A DNA stretch of 64,000 bases from Mesorhizobium sp. (GTDB lineage: Bacteria > Pseudomonadota > Alphaproteobacteria > Rhizobiales > Rhizobiaceae). Numbering within the stretch: the stretch's first letter is position 1; each line of letters begins with the position of its first letter. The notes beneath the pieces were generated by a model. It worked only from the letters and a program-made list of their open reading frames with translations. It was not told the origin of the DNA and did not search any database. Made by a program: the position numbers and the translations under genes. This document shows, piece after piece, positions 33,730 through 42,984 of the stretch. Location: the NCBI GenBank assembly GCA_004020645.1, contig SAQL01000012.1, positions 152,091 to 216,090 on the forward strand, written 5' to 3'.

Positions 33730-35244
33730 TCACAATGTCTCCTCCTTGGGGATCATCAAATCAACACGGCGATTCCTGGCGCGGCCTTCCGGCGTCGCAT
33801 TGTCGGCGATCGGCTCGTCCTCACCCTTGCCCTCGACCGAGATCCGCGAAGGCTTGCTGAACCTCGGCGCCATCATCGCTTCGACAGCCTTCGCCCGGGC
33901 GATGGAAAGGTCGAAGTTGGATTTGAACGCGCTCGATTTTCGCGGCTTCACATTGTCCGTATGGCCGACGATCATGATCGGTCCGGGTTCGGGTTCCAGC
34001 GCGGCGGCGATGTCTGCGGCGATCGGTCCAAACTCCGGCTTTATCTCGGCCCTGCCGGACTGAAACAACAGGAGGTTGTTGATCTCCACGACGATGAACT
34101 TGCCCTGCGTGCCGACGGTCAGCCCGCCGCGCGCGATATTCTCGGCCAGTGCGGCATGGATGCGATCGATCTGAGAGGGGGCGGTGGCGACAGGCGGAGC
34201 GACTTTCACCGGCGCAGCCGACGGCACCACGCCGGCGCGTTCGATGGCGATCGGCGTCGATGGATCGAGCGCCAGCAGCCTGCCGGCTAGGGCATCGCCC
34301 TCGTTGGTAATGAAGACCCGCAATGCGAAGAATGCCGCCGTCAGCAGCGCCGACGCTGCGGCCGCAACTACCCAGAGCGGCAACCGGGCCGACGACTGTG
34401 GGCTGGACACCGCCAGGCTTTGCCAGTGCGGCGAGATGTCGTCGTCGGCGCGCGCCCTGAAGTAACGAAGCGTCTCGTAGACGTCGCGTCGAACGCGTTC
34501 GAGATTGTTGTCCTCGCGCGAAAGGCCTCGATACTGGCCTTCGAACCCCAGCGACAGGCAGGCATGCATCAGTTCAAGCAAGTCGTAGTGTTCCTCCGGC
34601 GCGGCCAGTAAACTGTTCAGCGCTTCGTAGAAGCCCGTGCCGGTGGGCACAGCGTGAAAGAACCGCAACAGCATGCTGTGCTGCGCCCAGGCGTCTCTCT
34701 TGGGCCAAGGCAGGTTGCCGATGAGGTCGTCAGCGGTTTCGCAGAGGACAAATTTTGCGATCCGTGCATCTTCTTCGGGAACACCGGCTTTCTCCATTGT
34801 CTGGTCGAATTTTTCGATTGCTTCGGCGACATGTTCCGCCAGTTGCTCCGCCTGTCTTTCGACAGGCATAAGCCTGAGCTGGCCAAACAGCATCAGCAAA
34901 GGAGCGGCCGCAGCGAGGATCTGATTTGCTGCTGAATATCTGACACCGTCCGTGGCATTCAGCAGGATGTCCTGCTCAATGCCCGGCGTCGCCGCAAAGG
35001 AGCCGGTTGCCGCCGCTGCGCCGGGGTCTGCGCCCTGATAAATCACGGTTCCCGATGCCCAGCCCGGCGGTGCATGCCGACCGACACCCGGATCGAAAAT
35101 CGTTGAATCCTTAACGCGCGAGGGACCGGCTTGCCCCCTGTCGGGAATAGGCCCCTGAGGAGCCGGCGCTGATTTTTCAGCGCGGCGCGGTGCGCGAATG
35201 ACGGTCTTGCCCGTTGGGCCGAAAGGATCGTCCTTCGAGCTCAT
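33730..35244 (-). CDS. tssL: T6SS TssL (DotU) with C-terminal OmpA domain, copy 1
   Basis: A 504-residue protein. Its Pro-rich N-terminus (MSSKDDPFGPTGKTVIRAP) resembles that of the other TssL. The DotU domain (residues 110-285) includes LGFEGQYRGLSR. A transmembrane helix (WVVAAAASALLTAAFFALRV) leads to an OmpA-like peptidoglycan-binding domain (VEINNLLLFQSGRAEIKPEF, VGHTDNVKPRKSS). The ATG at 35244 matches the N-terminus of the paralogue; an upstream GTG is less likely. It lies directly upstream of tssM. With TssM it forms a second membrane complex. Confidence 0.9.
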   Translation of the reverse strand: MSSKDDPFGPTGKTVIRAPRRAEKSAPAPQGPIPDRGQAGPSRVKDSTIFDPGVGRHAPPGWASGTVIYQGADPGAAAATGSFAATPGIEQDILLNATDGVRYSAANQILAAAAPLLMLFGQLRLMPVERQAEQLAEHVAEAIEKFDQTMEKAGVPEEDARIAKFVLCETADDLIGNLPWPKRDAWAQHSMLLRFFHAVPTGTGFYEALNSLLAAPEEHYDLLELMHACLSLGFEGQYRGLSREDNNLERVRRDVYETLRYFRARADDDISPHWQSLAVSSPQSSARLPLWVVAAAASALLTAAFFALRVFITNEGDALAGRLLALDPSTPIAIERAGVVPSAAPVKVAPPVATAPSQIDRIHAALAENIARGGLTVGTQGKFIVVEINNLLLFQSGRAEIKPEFGPIAADIAAALEPEPGPIMIVGHTDNVKPRKSSAFKSNFDLSIARAKAVEAMMAPRFSKPSRISVEGKGEDEPIADNATPEGRARNRRVDLMIPKEETL

Positions 35245-35659
35245 CGCCAAACGTCCGTCCACGCCCGGTTGCTGCGTGTGCGCCACAGCGGGGCAAAACG
35301 GTCCCTGGTCAGGCGCAGGAACTGCAGGCGCTGCTGACGAGGGCAGTGTCTGGAGGAAGGTCGGCTATATCTTTCTATCCCGCCGTAACATGACATGTGC
35401 CGCAGACCCCCAGGTCAATCAGCCTTACCCGCTGGCGAACTGTCGTAAGTGATCGTAAGCTTAGAAACGGTCGATTGGAACCAGATGCAGCGCTGCGAAA
35501 GGATTTTTCTTCGCCAACTACAGCGCCGCCTCTTTGGGCTCGCAACGGATGCTCTAATACTTTCCACCTGGTGCGTGATCCGTACCGCAGCCGAAGGTCA
35601 GCGCAGCAAACCGAACCGTTTACGGGGCATGGGCCAAGCTAATTCTCCCTCTCCCTGGC
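35245..35659. other. Gap between fha and tssL of the accessory module
   Basis: About 415 bases with no supportable gene. It contains a copy of the intergenic repeat (35596-35620). A promoter for the tssL-tssM pair should lie here, but no clear motif was seen. Confidence 0.5.
35596..35620. repeat. Intergenic repeat, copy 2
   Basis: GGTCAGCGCAGCAAACC (35596-35612), then GAACCGTT. It matches the copy at 23704-23730. It lies 40 bases beyond the end of the accessory fha gene. Confidence 0.5.
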
Positions 35660-36718
35660 TTATTTTTGCTTGTCGGCTTTGGCATAGGCTTCGCTGAAAT
35701 AGGCCAGGAATATGTCCAGCATTCCGTTTTCGTGGGCTTCCTCCATGGTCCGCCATTTGGCGACAAAAGCATCCCAAGCCAGGCTCTTCTTCGATGTGAA
35801 TGACGTGGGTGGGAGTTTTTTGCCGATGGCCTCGGGCGACAGATCGTCAAGCAGCCGGGAGAGCGCAGCTTGCATGGCTGCATAGGTGGCAAATTCGTGC
35901 GTCTTGAGATCGCGGAATGCGTCTTCGACACTGTGCCTGGCATCAAGGTAGCCGGCTCTGCGCCGTGCGAACATGATTTCAAGGATGTCGTCGGTTCCCG
36001 GAACGAACTTCAAGGGATTGTTATCGGCAGCGCTGATCATCGTCCGGTGTGCGCTCTTGGCCAGTATTTTCGCAGCCGCACGTGCCTTCAGCAGCAAGGC
36101 CAGTTCCTCGACAACCGTTCGAAGCACCGCGCCGATTTCGGCAGCTACTTCATGCGGATCACGCGATTGAAGCAATTCCGGCGAGATGCCGGCTCCGATC
36201 GCGATTTCCCGCAGCACCTCGTCTCTTGTCGAAGGGAGAGGCGCGGGCGGCGAAGGCATCGACGCCGGTGCTCGCTGCCCGGGCCGTTGCTCCACCGGCT
36301 CGAAGAAAGGCCTGCCTCCGAAGTCCGGAGGCCGACCGGTTGCGACCGGCATTTCTCGTTGCGTCGAACCGTGCCTGCTTTGAGGATGACCCGTAGTGGC
36401 GCGCTCGTCATCGATCGATACGAAGATGACGTAGCGGCCGATCAGCAGCCGGTCTCCATGGTCAAGCCGATGCGGGCCGGCCATGCGATGGGTCGATCCG
36501 TTGATGAAGGTCCCATTGCGCGAGACGTCGTGCAGCCAGAACGCGCCTGCCTCGTAACGCACTTCGCAGTGTCGGCCGGAGATGAACTTGTCGGGGTCGG
36601 GCAAGGTCCAGTCGCAAGCCTCGCGGCCGATTTCGAAGCTGCGATCACGAGCGGAGTAGCCGGTCGACATACCGGCGGGCAGGGAGACGACATTGTTGAT
36701 CTGCAGCCTGATGTACAT
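35660..36718 (-). CDS. T6SS FHA-domain protein (TagH type), copy 1
   Basis: A 352-residue protein. Residues 1-100 are an FHA domain (SFEIGREACDWTLPDPDKFI, SGRHCEVRYEAG, DVSRNGTFINGS) that binds phosphothreonine. A Pro-rich linker follows, then a C-terminal TagH/ImpI domain (residues 165-352, with NNPLKFVPGTDDILEIMF). It is probably the substrate or reader of PpkA. It starts at 36718, divergent from vgrG with a 200-base promoter gap. A second FHA gene lies in the core operon. Confidence 0.9.
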   Translation of the reverse strand: MYIRLQINNVVSLPAGMSTGYSARDRSFEIGREACDWTLPDPDKFISGRHCEVRYEAGAFWLHDVSRNGTFINGSTHRMAGPHRLDHGDRLLIGRYVIFVSIDDERATTGHPQSRHGSTQREMPVATGRPPDFGGRPFFEPVEQRPGQRAPASMPSPPAPLPSTRDEVLREIAIGAGISPELLQSRDPHEVAAEIGAVLRTVVEELALLLKARAAAKILAKSAHRTMISAADNNPLKFVPGTDDILEIMFARRRAGYLDARHSVEDAFRDLKTHEFATYAAMQAALSRLLDDLSPEAIGKKLPPTSFTSKKSLAWDAFVAKWRTMEEAHENGMLDIFLAYFSEAYAKADKQK

Positions 36719-36919
36719 TCAAAATCGCCGTCGATCCTGTCGGGAAAACTCACCCAGGACACCCCATTATACCAGCAATTTCTGAGCGCGGCGGCACAGA
36801 AGCGTTCAAGTCGATGATTCCACAGGCGACCAGGCTGCAGCCGCCAAGCGTCCCCTTTGGTCGCTGCAAGACATGTGCTAGGCTCAGGTAGAAACGAGCG
36901 GCGGGAGGGGGCACGACCC

Positions 36920-39247
36920 ATGCCGAACGAACGTGCTACGGTTGTGCAGACGCCGGTTGGCGCTGAGCTGTTGACCTTCACGCATCTTGTCGGGCGCGAT
37001 GAGATTAGTCGTTGTTTGGCCTATACGGTCGGGTTTGTGAGCAACAGCCCCGACATCGATCCGCTGAAGATGCTGGGCGGTCCTGTTTCGATCGAAGGTG
37101 AATCCGATCCGAAACGCTGGTTCAGCGGCCTTGTCTCCGAGTTTCGGCTGACCCGGATCGAGGACCGTCTGGCTTACTACGAAGCCGTCATCAGGCCATG
37201 GCTCTGGTTTCTCAGCAATACGACCGACTGCCGCATTTTCCAGAACATGAGCGTCATCGAAATCGTCGAGGAGGTTTTCTCGAAATACAGCACGGCAAAA
37301 TTCGACAAGCGCCTGCAAGGGTCTTATCCGCCGCGCGAGTACTGCGTCCAGTATGACGAGACCGATCTCGATTTCGTGCAGCGGCTGCTCGAGCACGAAG
37401 GCATCCTGTATTTCTTCGAGCATGACGAAGGCAAACACACGCTTGTGCTCGCCGATGCCATGAGCAAGCTCAAGCCGGCGCCGGGCTATGAGAAGGTGCC
37501 TTATCACTTTGAAGGGCAGGGCTCCCGGCGCGATGTCGAATACATCACGGAATGGATTCCGGGCAGCTCCGTGCGGCCAGGTGCCTATGTCCATACCGAC
37601 TATGATTTCAAGAAGCCGGGCGCTGACCTGATGGCCAAATCCGCCCAGCCTTTCAGTCACAAGCTGGCGGCGGGCGAGAATTACCGTCAGCCTGGCGCGC
37701 ATCTCGACGTCGGCCGCGGCGACAGCCTGGCCTCGATACGGCGCGAGGAAATCCAGGCGGTGCACCAGCGCATCGCTGCAGTCGGCACCGTGCGCGGCCT
37801 GTATTCCGGCTGCACGTTCAAGCTGGACGGCTTCCCAAGAGAAGACCAGAACCAGGAGTATCTGGTGGTCAGCGCCGAATACAGGCTGTTCGATCCTGGC
37901 TACAGAGCCCTTGCCGACGTCGAAAGCGAGAACTTCAAGGTGATCCTCGGCGTAGCGCCGACCGCCTTGGCCTATCGCCCGCCGCGGGTCACGACACGGC
38001 CGATCATGCGCGGCCCGCAGACGGCGACGGTGGTCGGTCCGTCCGGCGAGGAAATATTCACCGACAAATATGCAAGGGTGAAGGTGCAGTTCCACTGGGA
38101 CCGCCTAGGCAAGAAAGACCAGAACAGCTCTTGTTTCGTGCGGGTCTCACAAACGTGGGCTGGCAGCGGCTGGGGTTTCATTCAGATCCCGCGCATCGGC
38201 CAGGAGGTGATCGTCGATTTCATCGAAGGCGACCCGGATCTGCCGATCATCACCGGCCGCGTCTACAACGCCTCCCAGATGCCGCCCTACGGACTGCCGG
38301 GCAGCGCCACGCAATCCGGCTGGAAATCCGACTCATCGAAAGGCGGCGGTGGTTACAACGAGCTGATGTTCGAGGACAAGGCCGGCTCCGAACTGGTCAA
38401 TTTCCAGGCACAGAAGGATCACAACCTTCTGATCAAGAACGACCGCACCAAGCTGGTGCAGCACGACCAGTCCGACCGCATCGACCACGACGCCAAGCAC
38501 TCCGTCGGCCACAACCTTGACGAGGACGTCGGCAACAACAAGACGGTCAAGGTCGGCGTCGACCAGACAACGGATATCGGCAACAATGATACCGAGACGG
38601 TGGGCAAGAACCGGTCACTGACGGTGGGCGTCGACGAGACGATCGGTATTGGGGCGAACTCGACGGAGACGATCGGCCAGAACCATACGCAGACGGTGGC
38701 GCTTGTGCAGACGATCACGGTGGGCGCGGCGCGTGTGGATTCAGTGGGCGCGGCAGAAACCCGAAGCGTTGGCGCCGTCCAGACGAACCAGATCGGTGCA
38801 TCGCGCTCGATGACGGTGGGGGCCGGACAGACGCACACGATAGGCGCGGCGGACAGCTGGACAATTGGCGCCGCCCAGAGCGTGAAGGTCGCCGCGGACC
38901 AAAGTTTCGCTATCGGTGGTGCGCAGTCGTCGCAGATCGGCAAAGCCAGGTCGGCAAAAATCGCTGCTGACGACGCGACCGATGTCGGAGGCGCTTACGC
39001 GCTCAAAGTCGGCAAAGGCAGTGGTATCCAGATTGCCGACGACAGTTCGATCAAGGTTGGCAAGAAGCTGGTGATCGAAGCCGGGGACTCAATCACGCTC
39101 AAATGCGGCTCAGCGTCGATCACGATGAAAAAGGACGGCACCATTGTCGCCGACGGAAAGAACATTACGCTCAAGGGCAGCGGCAAGATCACCGTCAAGG
39201 CCGACGGCGAGGTGATCGTCAAGGGAAGCACGATCAACCACAATTGA
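36920..39247 (+). CDS. vgrG: T6SS spike protein VgrG (TssI)
   Basis: A 775-residue protein with the gp27-like region (TVVQTPVGAELLTFTHLVGR, residues 5-380) and the gp5 OB-fold (residues 390-480, TDKYARVKVQFHWDRLGKK, GWGFIQIPRIGQEVIVDF). A long C-terminal beta-helix spans about residues 530-775. Roughly residues 543-697 are degenerate ten-residue repeats of the type TVGxxxTxxI, which form the needle. The protein ends with SGKITVKADGEVIVKGST and has no extra toxin domain. ATG 36920 has GGGAGG upstream. It is followed by a DUF6484 gene and a TIGR02270-like gene, so it probably loads the neighbouring PAAR-like effector. Confidence 0.96.
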   Translation: MPNERATVVQTPVGAELLTFTHLVGRDEISRCLAYTVGFVSNSPDIDPLKMLGGPVSIEGESDPKRWFSGLVSEFRLTRIEDRLAYYEAVIRPWLWFLSNTTDCRIFQNMSVIEIVEEVFSKYSTAKFDKRLQGSYPPREYCVQYDETDLDFVQRLLEHEGILYFFEHDEGKHTLVLADAMSKLKPAPGYEKVPYHFEGQGSRRDVEYITEWIPGSSVRPGAYVHTDYDFKKPGADLMAKSAQPFSHKLAAGENYRQPGAHLDVGRGDSLASIRREEIQAVHQRIAAVGTVRGLYSGCTFKLDGFPREDQNQEYLVVSAEYRLFDPGYRALADVESENFKVILGVAPTALAYRPPRVTTRPIMRGPQTATVVGPSGEEIFTDKYARVKVQFHWDRLGKKDQNSSCFVRVSQTWAGSGWGFIQIPRIGQEVIVDFIEGDPDLPIITGRVYNASQMPPYGLPGSATQSGWKSDSSKGGGGYNELMFEDKAGSELVNFQAQKDHNLLIKNDRTKLVQHDQSDRIDHDAKHSVGHNLDEDVGNNKTVKVGVDQTTDIGNNDTETVGKNRSLTVGVDETIGIGANSTETIGQNHTQTVALVQTITVGAARVDSVGAAETRSVGAVQTNQIGASRSMTVGAGQTHTIGAADSWTIGAAQSVKVAADQSFAIGGAQSSQIGKARSAKIAADDATDVGGAYALKVGKGSGIQIADDSSIKVGKKLVIEAGDSITLKCGSASITMKKDGTIVADGKNITLKGSGKITVKADGEVIVKGSTINHN
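38550..39010 (+). repeat. Degenerate short repeats in the vgrG needle
   Basis: About fifteen imperfect repeats of roughly 10 codons (core T-x-T-V/I-G-x-x), such as QTHTIGAADSWTIGAAQSV. They encode stacked beta-strand turns of the spike. The DNA copies differ enough to show long-standing divergence, not a recent tandem expansion. Confidence 0.8.
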
Positions 39248-39257
39248 GGGCGTCATC

Positions 39258-39680
39258 ATGGAAGTGCTTGATCGCATCGACGGCGTCGTAATCGGCCTGC
39301 TCATCGGCTTTGAAGGCGGAGCACCGCTGGTGGTCTTCGTCGGCAATCCGCGCGAGACGGCGATCGCGGCGCGCAGCCTGACTGAGTTGGACGTTACGGC
39401 GATCGGTTCGGAACTGGCCCTCCTGTTCGAGGAGGGCGACCCGACACGACCGCTGGTCGTCGGGCGCATCGTCGATCCGGCTCACAAGAACAGGGAACTG
39501 CAGGTCGCCCGCGAAGGCGATCGCATCATCATCACCGGAGAAGAGCGCATAGAACTGCGCTGCGGCCTGGCGTCGATCATTCTAGAGAAAGACGGTCGCG
39601 TAACCATTCGTGGTGCACAAGTGACCAGCCAGGCGAGTGGGACCAACCGTATTCGCGGCGGGGCCGTTCATCTCAACTGA
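39258..39680 (+). CDS. DUF6484-domain T6SS accessory protein
   Basis: A 140-residue protein. Its first 80 residues (DGVVIGLLIGFEGGAPLVVF, ARSLTELDV, LALLFEEGDPTRPLVVGRI) match the small OB-like DUF6484 domain often encoded next to vgrG. The tail GLASIILEKDGRVTIRGAQV has the same strand repeats as the VgrG needle, suggesting that it stacks on or caps the spike. It starts 10 bases after vgrG and is followed by the TIGR02270-like gene. No enzyme motif seen. Confidence 0.85.
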   Translation: MEVLDRIDGVVIGLLIGFEGGAPLVVFVGNPRETAIAARSLTELDVTAIGSELALLFEEGDPTRPLVVGRIVDPAHKNRELQVAREGDRIIITGEERIELRCGLASIILEKDGRVTIRGAQVTSQASGTNRIRGGAVHLN

Positions 39681-39690
39681 GGCGTTGCCG

Positions 39691-40854
39691 ATGCATCGCG
39701 TCGCAACCATCGCCGCCATCGTGGATCAGCACGCCGAAGACGCTGCTTTCCTCTGGCTTCGCCGTCGCCGGGAGATCGATGGTCCCATCCTCGATGAGAC
39801 GGATATCGGCCGTATCGACCAGCGTCTCGAAGCCAATCTCGAGGGGCTCATGGCTGCCGGCAAAGCTGGCTGGGAAGCTGCTCAGGCCAGGTTCGCGGAC
39901 TACGCCGAACCGGGTGAACTTTTCGTGCTTGGCGTATTGGCATTGCGTTGGGGCGACGCCGACCTGACAGAGGTCGCGATCAACGCTGCGGCGAGTCTGG
40001 GCGAGCCTGGTCTGTCGAGCCTTTCCGCCGCGATCGCGCGCACGCCGCGCGAAAATCTGCGACCGCTCGTGGCGAAATGGCTGGACACAAGCGATGCGCG
40101 ACTACGCTGCCTTGGGCTGTCTGCGCTCTGGCATCATCGGGTCGATCCGGGACCGCCCCTGCAGGATCTGGTGAGCCATTCCGACGCCACTGTGCGCCGG
40201 CGCGCCGTTCGGCTCGCCGGTGGGCTCAGACGGCGCGACCTGCTTCCGGCAGTCCTGGCTGGCCTTGATGGCGAGACGGCGAAAGAACGTCTTGCGGCCG
40301 CCTTCGCCGCTTGCCTGCTTGGGGAGGCGCGGACCGCGCACCCAGTGATCGACAAGATCGTGCTGACGGAGACGGACCAGGCGGAGGCAGCGATCGAGAT
40401 ACGCCTCCTGACAACGCCGCCCAAGGCCGCGAAAGCCTGGTTGCAGACGCGCCTCGGCCAGCCGCTGCTGCGCGTGGCGGTAACCGCCTCGATCGGCCTG
40501 TTTGGCGATCCGTCGGTGATGCCCTGGCTGATCGAGAAGATGCGCGAGCCGGAACTTGTCTATGCCGCCGGACTTGCGCTTCGCGATCTGTTCGAGGTGG
40601 ATTTCAACGACACCGACCTGTTCACGACGGACCCGGCCGATTTGGGAAAGGCGTTCGAATCTCTGAACGACAGCCCGTTGCCTGTCGCCGATCGCGTTGC
40701 TGCTTGGTGGGACGAGGGACGGGGCGGGCGCGGCCACACGCCCTTTCATTCGATGCGCCGGTTGCGGCTCGACGCGTTGCGCGCGGCCATCGCGGCAACC
40801 GATACGCCACTGGCCGACTGGCGAAGGACGCGCCGGTTTCCGGCATGGCTGTAA
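39691..40854 (+). CDS. TIGR02270-like HEAT-repeat T6SS protein
   Basis: A 387-residue alpha-helical protein. It starts MHRVATIAAIVDQHAEDAAF and contains HEAT-like repeats (SDATVRRRAVRLAGGLRRRD, then DGETAKERLAAAFAACLLGE). The motif near the C-terminus (GHTPFHSMRRLRLDALRAAI) fits the TIGR02270 family of conserved T6SS-region proteins. ATG 39691 follows the DUF6484 gene by 10 bases, with GAGG upstream. It ends one base before the convergent ketosynthase-like gene. Likely an adaptor for effector loading; not demonstrated. Confidence 0.87.
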   Translation: MHRVATIAAIVDQHAEDAAFLWLRRRREIDGPILDETDIGRIDQRLEANLEGLMAAGKAGWEAAQARFADYAEPGELFVLGVLALRWGDADLTEVAINAAASLGEPGLSSLSAAIARTPRENLRPLVAKWLDTSDARLRCLGLSALWHHRVDPGPPLQDLVSHSDATVRRRAVRLAGGLRRRDLLPAVLAGLDGETAKERLAAAFAACLLGEARTAHPVIDKIVLTETDQAEAAIEIRLLTTPPKAAKAWLQTRLGQPLLRVAVTASIGLFGDPSVMPWLIEKMREPELVYAAGLALRDLFEVDFNDTDLFTTDPADLGKAFESLNDSPLPVADRVAAWWDEGRGGRGHTPFHSMRRLRLDALRAAIAATDTPLADWRRTRRFPAWL

Positions 40855-40855
40855 T

Positions 40856-41899
40856 CTATCGGCGGTTCACCCGCGCCACGACGGCGGCGGCGCGCAATCC
40901 GTTCTCGGATGCGACTTCGCACATGGCAATCGATCCCGGCGCATAATCCTGGACAAGACTGTCGGCGGCCAGCATCAGCGCCAGCGCGCCGCTGGCCGCG
41001 CCGGTGTCGCCGACCGTCATCGCGGGGTAGGCCGTCGCCATCAGGGTGCGGTGCGTGCGATAGAAGCGCGGTCGGGCAATCAGCATCTCCCAGCCATGGT
41101 AGCGCTCGCCATTGCCGTTGGACACGACGAAGTCGATGTCCGGTTCCGATGGTCCCGATCCCGAAACGGCGTCGCGCAGCGCGCCGAGCATGGCGCGGCC
41201 CTGGCTGTAGCGCTCGGAAAGGATGCTGTCCGTCTCCTGGGCCATGCCGATGCCATGGATTGCGGCCACGACAGGCTCGCGGCCGGGTTCCCGCAGCAGC
41301 CGCACGAAGACGGCGGCCTCGCCGGGAACCAGTCCTTGGGCGTTGTCCGCGCCCTGTAAACGCCCGGTCCGGCTGAGCCGGCCGAGGTCGGTGTGGTTGA
41401 CGAGGCTGTCGACGCCGCCGAGCAGCACTTGCGCCACGCCTTGCTCCTCCATCAGCGCAAGCGCCCGTTCGATCAGTCCCACGCTTGCGGCCGCGCCGCC
41501 GTCGATGACGCGCGAGGCGTGATGGAACCTCAGGCCTGTCGCATCGACAACCGCGGCCAGGAAATCGCGCGCTGGAATATCCACGAACCCCGGATGGTTG
41601 CGAAAGCTCTCCGGCGTGGTGATGAGCAGCGCGGTTGCCGCCGCGACACCCGGCCCATCCGTGCCGAGTGCCTCGTTGATGGCGCGAGCGGCCATGTTGA
41701 CCAGCCATTCGCCTTCGTTGCGGCGCAGATGCCGGTGAGTGGGTATGCGCGCGACAATCTGAGGCATCCCGAACGGTTCGGCGAGCGTGATTTCCTCGAA
41801 GGCCGAAAGGCTCGCCCGAATGGCCGCGATCGTTTGCCTCGCGTTCAGCCCGGCGGGCGTGACGGCGCCGCCGCCGGCGAGGTAGAGCGGCCGCTTCAT
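40856..41899 (-). CDS. Ketosynthase-fold protein without catalytic residues
   Basis: A 347-residue thiolase-fold protein starting MKRPLYLAGGGAVTPAGLNA. The fold is shown by the VIDGGAAASVGLIERAL helix, VAQVLLGGVDSLVNH and DNAQGLVPGEAAVFV. The nucleophilic Cys expected in the A-C-A-S position is replaced (GGAAA, residues 134-138). The first His (H-G-T-G) is NGNG at 261-264, and the second (G-H-T-x-G-A-A) is GDTGAASG at 297-304. All three catalytic residues are lost, so it is probably a pseudoenzyme or binding protein. ATG 41899 overlaps the DUF2169 stop. Part of the T6SS effector operon. Confidence 0.85.
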   Translation of the reverse strand: MKRPLYLAGGGAVTPAGLNARQTIAAIRASLSAFEEITLAEPFGMPQIVARIPTHRHLRRNEGEWLVNMAARAINEALGTDGPGVAAATALLITTPESFRNHPGFVDIPARDFLAAVVDATGLRFHHASRVIDGGAAASVGLIERALALMEEQGVAQVLLGGVDSLVNHTDLGRLSRTGRLQGADNAQGLVPGEAAVFVRLLREPGREPVVAAIHGIGMAQETDSILSERYSQGRAMLGALRDAVSGSGPSEPDIDFVVSNGNGERYHGWEMLIARPRFYRTHRTLMATAYPAMTVGDTGAASGALALMLAADSLVQDYAPGSIAMCEVASENGLRAAAVVARVNRR

Positions 41900-42981
41900 G
41901 GCTGCCACACGGCGCGGTCGACGGTGCCGTCGCCGCCACGCGGGCTGAGATAGGTCTTGCGCTTGCGCCGGGCCACGAGAAAGGCGGACGTGACATGGCC
42001 GAAGACGATTTCCCGCAGCGCCGGCGTGTTCCGTTTTGTCACGTGTGAAAAGCGCGCTTTCAGTGTGACGCGCCACAGATCCGGCTCGACAATCACCGTG
42101 TCCGCGGCAAACGGACGTTCCTCGACCCGGTCGTCATAGATCAGCCGCACAGGCGCAACGACGCGCGGCAGGCGGAAGTCCCAGCGGCCGTTCGGTGTCA
42201 TGCCGATGATCGTGACAGTCTCACCGCCATGCATTGCCGGCAGGTGCTGGTCCGCCGGGGCGCACAGATTGTAGCGCGGATCGAAATCCCCGGGAGGCAG
42301 TGGCCACTGCGTGTCGATCCAGGCTTGGTCGTAGGTGCCGGCGAGCGGCAGTCTCGGCATCCAACCCCGCCCGAGCGGGCCGAAGCCGGCCGGTCTGGGT
42401 CGATCGGAGGGGCTGAGATAAGGTTCAGCGGGATAGGTGACATTCGGGGCTTGTGTGCGCACTGCCGGGTCGGCGGAGGGGGCATGGTGATAGCCGACGC
42501 CGACCGGGTTGCGTCGGTCGAGCCGGCCATCTGGCAGCGTCCCGCCATAGGCGCGCTCGTAAACGATCGGCATGGTTCGAAACAGGGCCGGCGCGCTGTA
42601 GCCGCCGGCGTCGTAGAAGCGGTCTCCGACGACTTTGAGCACCTTTTGCAAGCCACCGACGCGGAAACCGACCTGCATCTCCGCCACCGGACGGCCGTTC
42701 GGCGCGTGCGCCGAACCGTTGACAAGTATTTCGGCCGCTGGCTTATGCGGCGCAATATCGGCTTCGTAGCGATTAGAGGAATTGGCCGGATCGCCGAACG
42801 GGATATCCCAGAGCGCGACCGGCATCTGGTCTTCGCAGACGTCCAGTGCCGGTGCGCCGTCGAGCGCATCGAAGCTCGCCGAGAACATGGCGACCAGGAC
42901 TTCCTGGCCGTCGGCGTCGAGTTGCACATGTGTCGCGGTGGCGAAGGGCGTGCGATTCTCGATCCCGACCGCGAACGCCAT
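41896..42981 (-). CDS. DUF2169-domain T6SS effector adaptor/chaperone
   Basis: A 361-residue protein: MAFAVGIENRTPFATATHVQ, YERAYGGTLPDGR, DRRNPVGVGYH, GFGPLGRGWMPRL and FDPRYNLCAPADQ are the signature of DUF2169. Family knowledge: DUF2169 proteins are encoded near PAAR/VgrG genes and are thought to act as effector adaptors. It is co-transcribed with the putative immunity genes upstream and the ketosynthase-like gene downstream (ATGA overlap). Predicted cytoplasmic. Confidence 0.92.
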   Translation of the reverse strand: MAFAVGIENRTPFATATHVQLDADGQEVLVAMFSASFDALDGAPALDVCEDQMPVALWDIPFGDPANSSNRYEADIAPHKPAAEILVNGSAHAPNGRPVAEMQVGFRVGGLQKVLKVVGDRFYDAGGYSAPALFRTMPIVYERAYGGTLPDGRLDRRNPVGVGYHHAPSADPAVRTQAPNVTYPAEPYLSPSDRPRPAGFGPLGRGWMPRLPLAGTYDQAWIDTQWPLPPGDFDPRYNLCAPADQHLPAMHGGETVTIIGMTPNGRWDFRLPRVVAPVRLIYDDRVEERPFAADTVIVEPDLWRVTLKARFSHVTKRNTPALREIVFGHVTSAFLVARRKRKTYLSPRGGDGTVDRAVWQP

Positions 42982-42984
42982 CGC

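Noticed and set aside
40746..41996. 416-codon frame overlapping the ketosynthase-like gene
   Set aside because: Arg-rich translation without domain character; the other frame has a clear thiolase fold and ATGA coupling.
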